Source of the DNA: Desulfovibrio sp.
GTDB taxonomy: Bacteria; Desulfobacterota; Desulfovibrionia; Desulfovibrionales; Desulfovibrionaceae
DNA: 64,000 nucleotides
Assembly: GCF_019422935.1 (NCBI RefSeq)
Contig: NZ_JAHZCJ010000010.1
Coordinates: 1-64,000 of the forward strand
Reading direction: 5' to 3'
Position 1 is the stretch's first letter; every line of letters starts with the position of its first letter. This document shows positions 9,423 to 18,987 of this stretch, one piece after another. The position numbers were made by a program, and so were the translations under genes. Below the pieces are notes generated by a model, which worked only from the letters and a program-made list of their open reading frames with translations, was not told the origin of the DNA and ran no database searches.

Positions 9423-10723
9423 GACAGTTTACCCACAATCTGTTTGAAGTCTTCTCCACGCTGTTCATAATTCTTGTACAGATCATAGCTGGAGGTGGCG
9501 GGCGCAAGCAGCACCACATCGCCGCTTTTGGCATTTGCCGAGGCGAAACGTACAGCAGGCTCCATTGTTTCGTGCCAGCTTATGGGCACAATTCCCTGCC
9601 AGGCCTTTTCAAAATGCTCGCGGCTGGCCCCAAAAAGCACGACTTCCTGCACTTTGGCGCGCAGCAGATCGGCAAGCCCGGCCAGATCGCCGCCCTTGAA
9701 CTTGCCGCCGCAGAGCAGCCGCACTGGGCGGTCAAAGGCCTCCAGCGCCACCTGAAGGGCGGAAACCGTGGTACATTTGGAATCGTTGACGTACAGCACG
9801 CCACCAAGCTCGCGCACGCGCTCAAGACGGTGCGGCAATGGCTGAAAACGCTCCACGGCCCTGGTCGCACTGGCATCCGTCACGCCAAAAAGGCGGCAGG
9901 CCTGCCATGCGGCTTCTTCATTGATGCGGTTGTGCGCGCCCATGAGACAGCTTGTGGGAAAGCGCTCGGTGGCCTTTACAAAAACCTTGCGGGCCTTGAG
10001 GCGGTGGGCGTCAGCCAGCGCTTGCAGGTCTTCGCCAAGCACGGCCAGATCGCCTTCGTCCTGACAGCGGAACAGGCGGAATTTGGCTTCGGTGTATTCC
10101 GCCATGTCCTTATGGTAATCAAGATGGTTGGGCGTGATGTTGAGCAGGATGCCCGCGCGCGGACAAAAAGTAGTGCAGGCCTGCAACTGGAAGCTGGAGA
10201 TCTCAAGCACAAGCACATCGGCCTTTTTACCGCCGAGAACATATTCCGAAAGCGGCGTCCCGATATTGCCGCCCAAAAACACGGAATAGCCCTGCTCATG
10301 CAGCATGGCGGCAGCCAGAGAGGCCGTGGTGGTTTTGCCGCTGGTGCCGGTAATGGCCAGCACTGGCTCATCATCAAGGTAGCGCCAGGCCAGTTCCATT
10401 TCGGCCAGAATTTCAGAAACCTGCGTGTCCACCAGCCCTGCAAGCCTGGCTACAGGCATGCCGGGGCTGGGCACCACAAAGGTCGCGCCTGCAAACTGCG
10501 CGGCAGAATGCTCGCCAAGCTGCACGTCAATACCAAGGGCAGCAAGTTCAGCGGAAAGCACTTCCCTTCCGGCCAGCGCCTTGAGGTTGCTGTCCAGTAG
10601 CCGAACCCTCGCCCCGGCGCGCCGCAACAGTCTGGCGGCAGCAAGACCTGAACGGCCCGCCCCCACAACAACTGCCAGCTCGCCGGGTTCAATACGTCTG
10701 CCGCGATTTTTCTCCAGTGCCAT
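9419..10723 (-). CDS. murD: UDP-N-acetylmuramoylalanine--D-glutamate ligase MurD
   Basis: Adds D-Glu to UDP-MurNAc-L-Ala. The 434-residue ligase has the N-terminal Rossmann-like VVVGAGRSGLAAARLL, the ATP P-loop AITGTSGKTTTASL, the central NITPNHLDYH motif, and the C-terminal NDSKCTTVSA and LLCGGKFKGGDL motifs typical of MurD. The ATG at 10723 follows a strong AGGAGAGGGG site. It starts 11 bp after mraY and ends in a 4-bp overlap with ftsW. Confidence 0.97.
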   Translation of the reverse strand: MALEKNRGRRIEPGELAVVVGAGRSGLAAARLLRRAGARVRLLDSNLKALAGREVLSAELAALGIDVQLGEHSAAQFAGATFVVPSPGMPVARLAGLVDTQVSEILAEMELAWRYLDDEPVLAITGTSGKTTTASLAAAMLHEQGYSVFLGGNIGTPLSEYVLGGKKADVLVLEISSFQLQACTTFCPRAGILLNITPNHLDYHKDMAEYTEAKFRLFRCQDEGDLAVLGEDLQALADAHRLKARKVFVKATERFPTSCLMGAHNRINEEAAWQACRLFGVTDASATRAVERFQPLPHRLERVRELGGVLYVNDSKCTTVSALQVALEAFDRPVRLLCGGKFKGGDLAGLADLLRAKVQEVVLFGASREHFEKAWQGIVPISWHETMEPAVRFASANAKSGDVVLLAPATSSYDLYKNYEQRGEDFKQIVGKLS

Positions 10724-10734
10724 ATCCCCTCTCC

Positions 10735-11811
10735 TCAGCGCAGCTTCAGAACAGAAAGCGCCACAAGGCCCAACAGGATGGAAGTTATCCAGAACCGGAT
10801 GATGATCTTGGATTCAGGCACGCCCTTGAGTTCAAAATGATGGTGCAAGGGTGCCATGCGGAAAATACGTTTGCCGCCAGTCCAGCGAAAGTAGCCGACC
10901 TGCAGAATGACCGAAAGCGTTTCGGCCACAAAAAGGCCGCCCACAACAGAGAGAACAAGTTCCTGCTTGCACAGCAGGGCCAGATAGCCCAGCACGCCGC
11001 CAAGCGAAAGTGAACCCACATCGCCCATGAATACCTGGGCCGGATAGGCGTTGAACCACAAAAAGCCAAGGCCCGCGCCCACAAGCGCCGCGCAGAACAC
11101 TGTGACCTCGCCCACGCCGGGCATGTAGGGCAGCAGCAGGTATCCGGCAAAGCGGGCGTTGCCCGTGATATAAATAAAAATGGAAAAAACGAGGCAAGCC
11201 ACAATGGAAGGCCCGATTGCAAGGCCGTCCAGACCGTCCGTCAGATTAACGGCGTTGGAAGAGGCCACCATGACAAACACGCCAAAGGGCAAATAAAACC
11301 AGCCCAGATCAAAGGTAACTTCTTTCAGAAAAGGTATGGTCAGCTTGCTGCTGTAATCGGGATTAATGTAGAGCAGCACCATTGCCGCGCAGGCAATGAC
11401 CAGTTGCCCCGCCATCTTGGACCTGCCGGAAATCCCCTTGTTTTTGTGGTGGCGCAACTTGGTGATGTCGTCCCAGAAGCCAACGGCCCCGAAGCCCGCA
11501 AAAACAAGAAAGGCCTGCCAGATGTAGGGATTGGTCAGGTCAGACCACAAAAGCAGGCTGATGCTGAGCGTAAACAGCATGAGCAGGCCGCCCATGGTGG
11601 GGGTGCCGGCCTTGCAGGCGTGGGCGGCAACGTCTTCATGAATATACTGGCCGCATTTGAGGCTGCGGAGCCAGCCGATAAACCGGGGGCCAATGAGAAT
11701 GGAAAGCACCAGAGCAGTGATGAGCGCGGCCAACGAGCGGAAGCTGATGTACCGAAAAACGTTGAATACCGTCCATTCGGACGTAAGGGGGACAAAGAGA
11801 TTATAGAACAT
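10735..11811 (-). CDS. mraY: Phospho-N-acetylmuramoyl-pentapeptide transferase MraY
   Basis: Integral membrane enzyme that moves phospho-MurNAc-pentapeptide from UDP to undecaprenyl phosphate, forming lipid I. The 358-residue protein has about ten membrane helices. Its motifs include GTPTMGGLL, the Asp-rich [13 protein letters not shown] loop, the catalytic [13 protein letters not shown] region, FMGDVGSL, and the C-terminal [12 protein letters not shown] histidine motif. The start has only a weak ribosome site (ACGGA). A 152-bp gap separates it from murF, the longest gap inside the cluster, containing a small AAACCC/GGGTTT inverted repeat (11872-11891). Confidence 0.97.
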   Translation of the reverse strand: MFYNLFVPLTSEWTVFNVFRYISFRSLAALITALVLSILIGPRFIGWLRSLKCGQYIHEDVAAHACKAGTPTMGGLLMLFTLSISLLLWSDLTNPYIWQAFLVFAGFGAVGFWDDITKLRHHKNKGISGRSKMAGQLVIACAAMVLLYINPDYSSKLTIPFLKEVTFDLGWFYLPFGVFVMVASSNAVNLTDGLDGLAIGPSIVACLVFSIFIYITGNARFAGYLLLPYMPGVGEVTVFCAALVGAGLGFLWFNAYPAQVFMGDVGSLSLGGVLGYLALLCKQELVLSVVGGLFVAETLSVILQVGYFRWTGGKRIFRMAPLHHHFELKGVPESKIIIRFWITSILLGLVALSVLKLR

Positions 11812-11963
11812 GCAGCGTAATCCGTTCTTTTGGTCGTGTGCAGACCGTTATGCCCATTCTTTAAAGCAGGTAAACCCTGAAACTGGGGTTTGAGCGGAAT
11901 AATCCGCCAACGCCCGTTTCAAGTATGCAACGCTCCAGCAGGCGGCGTTTTTGATCTTGGCCC

Positions 11964-13412
11964 TCAGCCCCGCACGGCCTCCGGCTCTGTGAGAGTCTGG
12001 AGCAGACATTCCAGCCTGTTGCCGCGTGATCCCTTGAACAGAGCCACGCCGCTGGTCTTGTTTTCTGCAAAAGCACTGGCCGTCAATTGGGCCCATGCAG
12101 CGGCAAAAGCCGCAGCGTCATACACCTCGAACCACGGCCCTGTATAGCCCCCACAAGTCAGCCCGGCGCGGATATTTTCGCCGTGGCCGCCCTTCCAGAA
12201 TACTGCCGAGGGTTTAAGTTCAGCCAGATGTTTGCCGAGGGATTCGTGCTCTGCCGCAGCCTGCGGCCCAAGCTCGAGCATCTCGCCGAGCACAGGCACA
12301 AAAAGCCTGCCAGCGGCGCGCTCTGCCGCGGCATCAAGCATACGGCGCATGGAAAGCGGGTTGGCATTATAGGTGTCGTCAATAAGCAGCCATTTGCCCA
12401 CGCGCGTCTGGTTGAACCGCTGCACGGGCAGATCGCTCTGGGACAGGCCCTGAGCAATTTCCGCAGTACTCAGGCCCAACAGATGGGCAACGGCAGCAAC
12501 GGCTATGACATTCTCCGCACCGTACTCTCCCCTGAAAGGCGCTGTTACATCGCAACGCACACCGTCAAGCCAGAGGTGGTACAGGCCGCGCCTGTCGTCC
12601 GGCGCATCTATGCCCATTGCGGCATCATCCCGGCTGTCGACCTGCGCGGGGGCTGGCCCTGCGTATGAGGCACGATATTCCACGGCTTTGCCTGTGGCGC
12701 TGAAAAAATGCAGTTCCGCGCCTGTGGCTCTGGCCTCGCGCACAAGTTCTGGATAATCGGCGCACACAAGGCCAATGCCCTTGGGGGCAAGATTGGTGAG
12801 CAGACGCGATTTGTGCCAGGCCACGCCCTTGCTGCCCAGCCCTTCGGTGTGGCCTGCGCCAACATTGAGAATGAGGCCAATGTCAGGGCGCATGACGGAC
12901 GACAGTTCTTCCATGTCGCCCTCGTGGCTGATGCCAGCCTCCATGACCCAAAAATCTTCATCGCCGTCAGTGGCGAGCATGGCGCGGGGCATGCCGATCT
13001 GGTTGTTGTTGTTCAGGGCGTTCTTGGCGGTCTTGCCGCGCACGGAAAGCACCTGAGCCAACACTTCCTTGAGCGTTGTTTTGCCCGCAGTGCCCGTAAC
13101 ACCCACTACTTTGGCGGTAGTTTTGTCTCGCCACATGGCGGCTATGCTGCCAAGGGCCTTGACCGTATCTTCCACCACCAGCACGGGCACACCTGCATCA
13201 GGCAGCGCCCGGGAAGCCAGCACGGCAGAAGCCCCCAGTTCCACGGCGGCAGGCACAAAGTCGTGCCCGTCCACCCTGCTGCCGGGGATGCAGACAAAGA
13301 GAACCCCGGGCGCGGCTTCGCGGCTGTCCGTCACTGTGGCGGTCAGCGCAATGTCGCTCTCAAGGGCGCTCAGGCCCAGACGGGCCGCTATTTCATTGTA
13401 GGTCAGTCGCAA
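11964..13412 (-). CDS. murF: UDP-N-acetylmuramoyl-tripeptide--D-alanyl-D-alanine ligase MurF
   Basis: Adds the D-Ala-D-Ala dipeptide, completing the UDP-MurNAc-pentapeptide. It shows DSREAAPGVLFVCIPG in the N-terminal domain, P-loop GVTGTAGKTTLKEVL, NNNNQIGMP, and the C-terminal DDTYNANPLSM motif diagnostic of MurF. The likely start is TTG at 13412, with an AGGGAG site 8 bp before it and a 10-bp overlap with the murE stop; the sequence from this codon (RLTYNEIAARLGL) matches the family N-terminus. The D-Ala-D-Ala ligase gene ddl, found in many dcw clusters, is not in this window. Confidence 0.96.
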   Translation of the reverse strand: MRLTYNEIAARLGLSALESDIALTATVTDSREAAPGVLFVCIPGSRVDGHDFVPAAVELGASAVLASRALPDAGVPVLVVEDTVKALGSIAAMWRDKTTAKVVGVTGTAGKTTLKEVLAQVLSVRGKTAKNALNNNNQIGMPRAMLATDGDEDFWVMEAGISHEGDMEELSSVMRPDIGLILNVGAGHTEGLGSKGVAWHKSRLLTNLAPKGIGLVCADYPELVREARATGAELHFFSATGKAVEYRASYAGPAPAQVDSRDDAAMGIDAPDDRRGLYHLWLDGVRCDVTAPFRGEYGAENVIAVAAVAHLLGLSTAEIAQGLSQSDLPVQRFNQTRVGKWLLIDDTYNANPLSMRRMLDAAAERAAGRLFVPVLGEMLELGPQAAAEHESLGKHLAELKPSAVFWKGGHGENIRAGLTCGGYTGPWFEVYDAAAFAAAWAQLTASAFAENKTSGVALFKGSRGNRLECLLQTLTEPEAVRG

Positions 13413-14857
13413 TGAAGAAACTCCCTAACTACTTCCTGGTCGCTATAGTGGTGTTTGACGCCCTGGATGATCTGATAATCCTCATGGCCCTTGCCTGCAA
13501 TAAGCAATGCATCGTCCTTGCCGAGCATTTTCAGCGCCTTGATGGTAGCCGCGCGGCGGTCAACTTCAACCACAACTTCGCGGGCGGATTTCAAACCGGG
13601 CAGGACATCCTGCAAAATGGCTTCCGGCTCTTCAAAACGCGGGTTGTCGGAGGTCAGCACTGCCACGTCGGACCAGCGGGCAACCGCCTCGCCCATGAGG
13701 GGGCGCTTGGTGCGGTCACGATTGCCGCCGCAGCCAAATACAGTAACAACGCGTTTGAATCCAGCCCCCCGCAGGGCCTGCAAAACGTTTTCCAACGCAT
13801 CCGGCGTGTGGGCATAGTCTACAAATACATTTAATCCTTGGGGATTTTCCACACGTTCAAGCCGCCCGCTCACTCCTGTAAAACTTTCAAGAGATTTGAA
13901 AGCATCAGGCTCAATACCCATTTCAAGGGCAACGGCCTGCACGGCCAGCAGGTTTGAGGCGTTGAACGCGCCCACCAGAGGCGAGCGAAGTTCCCACTTG
14001 CTGCCCTCAAGATGCATGCGCATATGGCAGCCGTCTGTTCCGGCAGAAAGCAGTTCACCCCAGAGGTGACGCTTGTTCAGCGCGCCTTTCTGCAAACCAA
14101 AGGAGAGGGCCGTGGGGCACAGCTCAAGCAGGCGACGGCCCCATGGATCGTCGGCGTTGACAGCCATGGCTTTGTCGGGCCGTGGCAGTTCCAGGAACAG
14201 GCGGGCCTTGACCTGGAAGTAGCTTTCCATGCTCTTGTGATAATCCAGATGATCCTGCGTCAGATTGGTAAAGGCTGCGCCGGAAAAAGGGACGCCGCAG
14301 ACGCGCTGCTGGTCAATGGCATGGGAGGACACTTCCATCACCGCCACATCCACGCCCGCCTTGGCCATGGCGGCCAGCATGGCGTGCACGCTCAGGGCAT
14401 CGGGCGTAGTGAGGGGCGCGGCTTCCGCATGACCGGGCCAGCGGTAGCTGACAGTGCCCATGACGCCAAGTTTGTGCCCGGCCTGCGCAAAGAGCTGCTC
14501 AAGCAGATAGGAGCAGGTGGTCTTGCCGTTGGTGCCTGTAACGCCCACGATCTTGAGCGGCAGTTCACTGGTGCGCCAGCGGGCCTCCGCCAGACGCCAG
14601 AGCGCCTCGCGCGGGTCGGAATGGTGCACAACGTGGCAGCCGCCAGCAAGTGCGGCAGCTTCTTCCGCTCCGCCGGGGCGGCAAACGACAATGGAAGCCC
14701 CTGCGGCTACTGCGGCGGGAATAAAACGCGCCCCGTCTTCGTTAACGCCAGGCACGGCAACAAAGATATCGCCGGAATTGACCTGGCGAGAATCGACGCG
14801 CACTTCAATACCGCCACGTCTGCACTGTTCAAGAAGGGCTGCAAATTCCCGTTCCAT
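13403..14857 (-). CDS. murE: UDP-MurNAc-L-Ala-D-Glu--meso-diaminopimelate ligase MurE
   Basis: Adds the third residue of the stem peptide. The N-terminal domain carries DSRQVNSGDIFVAVPG, the P-loop is GVTGTNGKTTCSYLL, the central part has MEVSSHAIDQQRV and TQDHLDYH, and the C-terminal domain has VDYAHTPDALENVL. The DNPR motif (SDNPRFEEP) near residue 400 indicates meso-diaminopimelate rather than lysine, the usual Gram-negative chemistry. The start MEREFAALL at 14857 has a GTGAGGTTGAT site; a longer in-frame start 12 codons upstream lacks one. It lies 115 bp after ftsI and overlaps murF. Confidence 0.97.
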   Translation of the reverse strand: MEREFAALLEQCRRGGIEVRVDSRQVNSGDIFVAVPGVNEDGARFIPAAVAAGASIVVCRPGGAEEAAALAGGCHVVHHSDPREALWRLAEARWRTSELPLKIVGVTGTNGKTTCSYLLEQLFAQAGHKLGVMGTVSYRWPGHAEAAPLTTPDALSVHAMLAAMAKAGVDVAVMEVSSHAIDQQRVCGVPFSGAAFTNLTQDHLDYHKSMESYFQVKARLFLELPRPDKAMAVNADDPWGRRLLELCPTALSFGLQKGALNKRHLWGELLSAGTDGCHMRMHLEGSKWELRSPLVGAFNASNLLAVQAVALEMGIEPDAFKSLESFTGVSGRLERVENPQGLNVFVDYAHTPDALENVLQALRGAGFKRVVTVFGCGGNRDRTKRPLMGEAVARWSDVAVLTSDNPRFEEPEAILQDVLPGLKSAREVVVEVDRRAATIKALKMLGKDDALLIAGKGHEDYQIIQGVKHHYSDQEVVREFLHCD

Positions 14858-14972
14858 ATCAACCTCACTGCATAACCGGGGCAAATACCCCAATTTAGTC
14901 CCGGCGGCGCGCGCAATTCAACCCGCAACCCCGCGCGCCATGCGTGCGCCAGCCGGAAGCAACCTGCCGTTC

Positions 14973-17114
14973 TTACCGTTCGGAAAGCCAGAGAATATAT
15001 TCGATGTCCTTGCCTTCTTCAGGCCAGGCCACACCAGGAGCAGGGGTCTGCTTGACCACCCTGCTGCCGGATCCTTTGAGTTCAGGCACAACACCCGCGC
15101 GGGCAAACAGTTCAACAGCATTGCGCACAGACTTGCCCATCACGTCCGGCACCTTGCTGCTGGCCTTGGCCAGATGCCCAGGCAAACGCATGCCTTCGGC
15201 CTGCTGCGGCGGGGCCAGCTTTCTGGTGTCGGTGGCATAGGGAACCTCCAGCGCGGCAAGCTTGAGGCCACGCTGACGGATCTTGGTGGCCGGGCCTTCA
15301 CCCTCGGAGGCTTTTTTATCCGCTTCCGCCACCTTGGTTTCATTAAACATGCCCGTGTACGACACCATGCGGGAGGCAACTTCCTTGAACACAGGTGCTG
15401 CGACCACGCCGCCGTACTGGTTGCGCGAAGGTTCATCGACCATGACCATTACAAAATACTTGGGCTTGTCTGCAGGGAAAAAGCCCACGAACGAAGCAAG
15501 ACGCTTGCTGCCGTATGTGCCCGACCTGTGGTCGGCCTTCTGGGCCGTACCGGTCTTGCCGCCCACGTCAATGCCGTCCACACGGGCGCGTTTACCTGTA
15601 CCGTCCGGTTCTTCAACAACATCACGCATCATGTGCATGACTTCGCGCACGGCGGTTTCAGAATAAATGCGGGGGCGCACCTCATCCACAGCGCCGTCTT
15701 CGCGCGTGAGGCGCAAGGGCTTGTACACGCCGTTGTTGAGCAGGGTCAGGTAGCCCTGCGCCATCTGGAGGCCTGTCACCGAAATACTCTGACCAAACGA
15801 GGTGGACATGATGTCCACTTCGCTCCAGTCGCGCGGAGCGCGCAGGATGCCTCGGCTTTCAGACACAGGTACGCCCGTGCGCTGCCCAAAGCCCAGGGCA
15901 TGCATATATTTGTAGAAGGTGGGTGCGCCCATAGACAGGCCGATCTTGGCCATGCCAATGTTGGACGAATAGCGCAGCACCTTGGCAGCGGGCAATATCC
16001 CCTGCCGCGATGTGTCGCGGATGGTGAAGTTTTTGGTCACCCACTTGCCGCCTTCGCAGTCGATAAGTGTATTGGGCGTAACCTTGCGTTCCTGAATGGC
16101 GGCGGCCATCACAAAAGGCTTGAACGTGGAACCCGGTTCCAGAGCATCGGCAGCCAGCCTGTTGCGGTAAACAAGCGGCGAAAAATCCTTATAATTGTTG
16201 GGATTGAAGAAAGGATACTGCGCCCAGGCCATAATTTCGCCCGAGGCCACATCAACCACCAGCGCCCCGCCCCAGCGGGCATCATATTCCCGCACGGTAC
16301 GCGCCACGGCTTCTTCAACAAAAAACTGGATTTGCATGTCGATGGTGAGGGTCAGATCCTGCCCCACCGGTTCGCTCTGGCCTTCTTCGTGCAGATAAAA
16401 ACGGCGGCCCATGGCATCGCGCTGCACAATCTGGCGCGTGGGAATGCAGCCAAGGCGCGAATCAAGCGAGCGCTCAATCCCTTCAAGGCCCTTGTCGTCA
16501 AGGCCCACAAAGCCAAGAAGCTGCCCAGCCATGTGCTTGAAGGGATAAACGCGGTCATATTCCTTGCTCAGGCCTATGCCGGTGATGTTGGCCTTGCGCA
16601 CGGCCTCGGCGGTATAATCGTCCACCTTGCGCTTCAGCCAGACAAAGCGGCGCTTGGTCTGCGCCAGATCATCATACAGCTTCTGCGGCTCCATGCCCAG
16701 AATGGGGCCAAGGGTGTTGGCCATGGCCTGAAAATCGGTGATGTCCTGCGGGCGGGCGTAAATGGATTTTGCTTCCACACTGCGGGCCAGCACCTGACCG
16801 TTGCGGTCAAAGATCATGCCGCGGCGCCCGGTGACCAGCTCCGTAGCCGTATGCTGGCGACGCGCGCGCTCCGCAAGGCGCGGCCCCTCCATCATCTGGA
16901 GGTACCATGCGCGCCCCCACAGCCCGACCCACAGCAAGCAGAAGATGCAGACAACGATCTTGATGCGGGCGCGGCCCCAGTCCACATTGCCCATCCAGGC
17001 CGGAGAGCTCGTGCCCTTGCCCGAAGAAACAAGGTTGCGGGTGGTCTGCGGCTTGGTGGCACGGGCAGGGCCAGCGCTGGACACATTGCGTTTGCGAGAA
17101 CTGAGTTTGAACAT
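14973..17114 (-). CDS. ftsI: Septal peptidoglycan transpeptidase FtsI (PBP3), with C-terminal PASTA domain
   Basis: Class B penicillin-binding protein that cross-links septal glycan in partnership with FtsW. The 713 residues comprise a basic cytoplasmic tail, a membrane anchor at about 52-70 (IVVCIFCLLWVGLWGRAW), a pedestal domain beginning RRGMIFDRNGQVLA, and a transpeptidase domain with the SxxK serine in GSTFKPF, the SSN motif in RYSSNIG and KTGTAQK. The last 65 residues (VPDVMGKSVRNAVELF onward) form one PASTA domain, a feature more common in Gram-positive PBPs and SpoVD-type proteins but also seen in this lineage. A GGAAACGCC sequence precedes the ATG. Confidence 0.96.
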   Translation of the reverse strand: MFKLSSRKRNVSSAGPARATKPQTTRNLVSSGKGTSSPAWMGNVDWGRARIKIVVCIFCLLWVGLWGRAWYLQMMEGPRLAERARRQHTATELVTGRRGMIFDRNGQVLARSVEAKSIYARPQDITDFQAMANTLGPILGMEPQKLYDDLAQTKRRFVWLKRKVDDYTAEAVRKANITGIGLSKEYDRVYPFKHMAGQLLGFVGLDDKGLEGIERSLDSRLGCIPTRQIVQRDAMGRRFYLHEEGQSEPVGQDLTLTIDMQIQFFVEEAVARTVREYDARWGGALVVDVASGEIMAWAQYPFFNPNNYKDFSPLVYRNRLAADALEPGSTFKPFVMAAAIQERKVTPNTLIDCEGGKWVTKNFTIRDTSRQGILPAAKVLRYSSNIGMAKIGLSMGAPTFYKYMHALGFGQRTGVPVSESRGILRAPRDWSEVDIMSTSFGQSISVTGLQMAQGYLTLLNNGVYKPLRLTREDGAVDEVRPRIYSETAVREVMHMMRDVVEEPDGTGKRARVDGIDVGGKTGTAQKADHRSGTYGSKRLASFVGFFPADKPKYFVMVMVDEPSRNQYGGVVAAPVFKEVASRMVSYTGMFNETKVAEADKKASEGEGPATKIRQRGLKLAALEVPYATDTRKLAPPQQAEGMRLPGHLAKASSKVPDVMGKSVRNAVELFARAGVVPELKGSGSRVVKQTPAPGVAWPEEGKDIEYILWLSER

Positions 17115-17205
17115 GGCGTTTCCAAACTGGGCGTCGCCGTAATGACGCCGGGCTTTTTCCGGGCCTGACCATTAACTGGACAGACATTGGAGCATTCCGG
17201 AGTTT

Positions 17206-17511
17206 TTACTGTAGTTCCATACGTCGAATCTGGCCGGGCTTGGGTTCGCGCATACCGAACTCATCTGCCTTGCGCCGCAGTTCATAGGGAGAAAGCAGCC
17301 GCTCGCGCTCAACTTCAAGCTTGGCCCTCAGGGCGCGCCGTTCGCGAACAGTATTCTGCTGGATATTGATAAAATAGGTTGTGTCCATGCGCTCAATGTT
17401 GCTCCACACCAGCACAAGGCCCATGACCATGCAGCTCAGAAGCCCCAGAACCAGCGCCAGAAGCCATCCCCTGCCTCCATGTTGCTGGTTCATGGTTGTA
17501 TTGCGCTTCAT
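17206..17511 (-). CDS. ftsL: Cell division protein FtsL
   Basis: Small bitopic divisome protein expected to bridge FtsQ and FtsW-FtsI. The 101 residues show a short N-terminal tail, one membrane helix at about 16-36 (LLALVLGLLSCMVMGLVLVW), then a charged coiled-coil stretch (QQNTVRERRALRAKLEVERERL) and the LSPYELRRKADEFGM motif common in FtsL. The ATG at 17511 overlaps the rsmH stop as ATGA, which decides the start; the frame is open further upstream but lies inside rsmH. Sequence conservation of FtsL is low, so topology and position carry the call. Confidence 0.92.
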   Translation of the reverse strand: MKRNTTMNQQHGGRGWLLALVLGLLSCMVMGLVLVWSNIERMDTTYFINIQQNTVRERRALRAKLEVERERLLSPYELRRKADEFGMREPKPGQIRRMELQ

Positions 17512-18491
17512 GCTCCGGTCGCCTCGGCTATTTTTTCCACAGCGCGCAGCTTGGCGCTGCTGGAGCGAGGGTTGACGGCCAGCTCTTCGGGCGTGGCGGT
17601 CACGGGCTTTTTGAACAGGATGCGCACTTCGGGCTGATGATGGCACACGCATACCGGCACATGGCGCGGGCAGCGGCAGCCTTCTGCCCAGTGACGCATG
17701 GCCTGCTTGACCATGCGGTCTTCAAGCGAGTGAAACGTTATGACGGCGAGCCTGCCGCCGATGGGCAGATAAGCCAGTATGCTATCAAGGAAACGCCGCA
17801 ATTCCCCCAGCTCGTCGTTGACGGCCATGCGCAAGGCCTGAAAGGTGCGCGTGGCCGGATGCCGCCGGGCCTTGGCCCGCCATGCTGCGGGGTAGGCCTT
17901 TTCCACCAGGGCCGCCAGTTCTGCCGTGGTGTCTATGCTGGCCTTCTGGCGCGATTCCACAATCACACGGGCAATGCGCCCTGCCTGGGGTTCTTCGCCC
18001 AGCATGGCGATGCATTCCTTGAGCTTTGCAAAACTTTCGCGGTTGACCCAGTGCCAGGCCGATGGCTGACCGGAATTCTGATCCATGCGCATATCGAGCG
18101 GGCCATCGCCGTGAAAGCTGAAACCGCGTTCGGCTTCATCAAGCTGGAGCGAAGAAACGCCGATATCCAGCAGCGCTCCGTCCACCTTGTTCCAGCCCAG
18201 TTCTGCCAGCGCATCGGGAAAATTGCTGTAATTGCAATGAAAAATGTGAGCGCGGTTGCCAAAGGGGGCAAGGCGCTGACGCGCAAGAGCCATGGCGTCT
18301 TCGTCCCGGTCGAGGCCGCACAGTTCAATGTCGCTGGCGGTGCCGAGCACAGCCGAGGCATGACCGCCCATACCAAGGGTGCCGTCTAGATAGCGACCAC
18401 CGGCGCGGGGCGAAAGAGCCTCCAGCGTTTCTGCCGGAAGCACCGGCACGTGCCGCACTGGTTCAGCGATGTTATCCAAAATTTCCGTCAT
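17508..18491 (-). CDS. rsmH: 16S rRNA (cytosine1402-N4)-methyltransferase RsmH
   Basis: SAM-dependent enzyme that methylates N4 of C1402 in the 16S rRNA decoding centre. The SAM motif YLDGTLGMGGHASAVL is at about residues 34-49, DIGVSSLQLDEAERGFSF is the family signature, and ITFHSLEDRMVK and RSSSAKLRAVEKI lie near the C-terminus. Length 327 is normal. It is the second gene of the dcw cluster, 8 bp after mraZ, and overlaps ftsL by 4 bp. Only a weak ribosome site is seen (TAGGCCGC), consistent with coupling to mraZ translation. Confidence 0.97.
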   Translation of the reverse strand: MTEILDNIAEPVRHVPVLPAETLEALSPRAGGRYLDGTLGMGGHASAVLGTASDIELCGLDRDEDAMALARQRLAPFGNRAHIFHCNYSNFPDALAELGWNKVDGALLDIGVSSLQLDEAERGFSFHGDGPLDMRMDQNSGQPSAWHWVNRESFAKLKECIAMLGEEPQAGRIARVIVESRQKASIDTTAELAALVEKAYPAAWRAKARRHPATRTFQALRMAVNDELGELRRFLDSILAYLPIGGRLAVITFHSLEDRMVKQAMRHWAEGCRCPRHVPVCVCHHQPEVRILFKKPVTATPEELAVNPRSSSAKLRAVEKIAEATGA

Positions 18492-18499
18492 GGTGCGGC

Positions 18500-18946
18500 C
18501 TATAGACTGAGAGTTATGCCAAGCCCGGAAAGCTCGTCGGACACATCCTCAAGCTGGAGGGCATTGAAGCGTTCCTGATCCCAGATTTCAAATTTGTTCA
18601 GCATGCCCACAAGCATTGCATCCTTGTGCAACCCTGCCTCGCGCATCAGCACCTGCGGAATGCGCACCCGCCCCTGGGCATCGGGCTCGAGTTCCTGGGC
18701 AAGGCCCATAACCTTTGTTTTGAAGTGCGAAAGCCTGGGTGAAGGCATGGGGATACTGCCAAGCTGTTCTGTAACCATGTCCCAGTCGGCGGGCAGATAG
18801 GCCACCAGGCGTCCGTAAAAAGCAGTAAGCCAAAACGTCCCAGAGCCGCCGTCCGCGCAGAGTCCTTCGCGGTATTCCGGCGGCAGCATGAGTCGCCCCT
18901 TGGGGTCTAGGCTGCGGGAAAGGCTTTTTGTGAACAGTTTTTTCAC
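18500..18946 (-). CDS. mraZ: Transcriptional regulator MraZ
   Basis: DNA-binding repressor/activator of the dcw cluster; the family forms ring-shaped oligomers of two tandem SpoVT-AbrB-like halves. Both halves are visible: SLDPKGRLMLPPEYRE near the N-terminus and ELEPDAQGRVRIPQVLMREAGL in the middle. The start is uncertain. Family alignment puts the first residue at or near LFTKSLSRSLD, so GTG at 18946 (148 aa) is chosen. The open frame runs to a TTG at 18997, but those codons read through the 10-bp operator repeats and lie upstream of the inferred transcript start. It is the first gene of the cluster, 8 bp before rsmH. Confidence 0.93.
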   Translation of the reverse strand: MKKLFTKSLSRSLDPKGRLMLPPEYREGLCADGGSGTFWLTAFYGRLVAYLPADWDMVTEQLGSIPMPSPRLSHFKTKVMGLAQELEPDAQGRVRIPQVLMREAGLHKDAMLVGMLNKFEIWDQERFNALQLEDVSDELSGLGITLSL

Positions 18947-18987
18947 TTTTTCCCACTTCTTACTACTTGTTACCACTTTTTCCCACT
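18938..18987 (-). promoter_or_regulatory. MraZ-type operator: five tandem 10-bp boxes
   Basis: Read on the minus strand, five abutting 10-bp units occur: AGTGGGAAAA, AGTGGTAACA, AGTAGTAAGA, AGTGGGAAAA and AGTGAAAAAA. The GTGGG cores spaced 10 bp apart match the known MraZ-binding repeats upstream of dcw clusters in other bacteria. The first unit overlaps the inferred -10 box by two bases, and the last contains the probable GTG start codon of mraZ. Binding would therefore cover both transcription start and translation start. The repeats are seen directly; MraZ binding is inferred. Confidence 0.85.

Noticed and set aside
14517..17168. An 883-codon plus-strand ORF opposite ftsI and murE
   Set aside because: A shadow frame of ftsI and murE with no recognisable domain, no ribosome site, and no place in the minus-strand dcw cluster.
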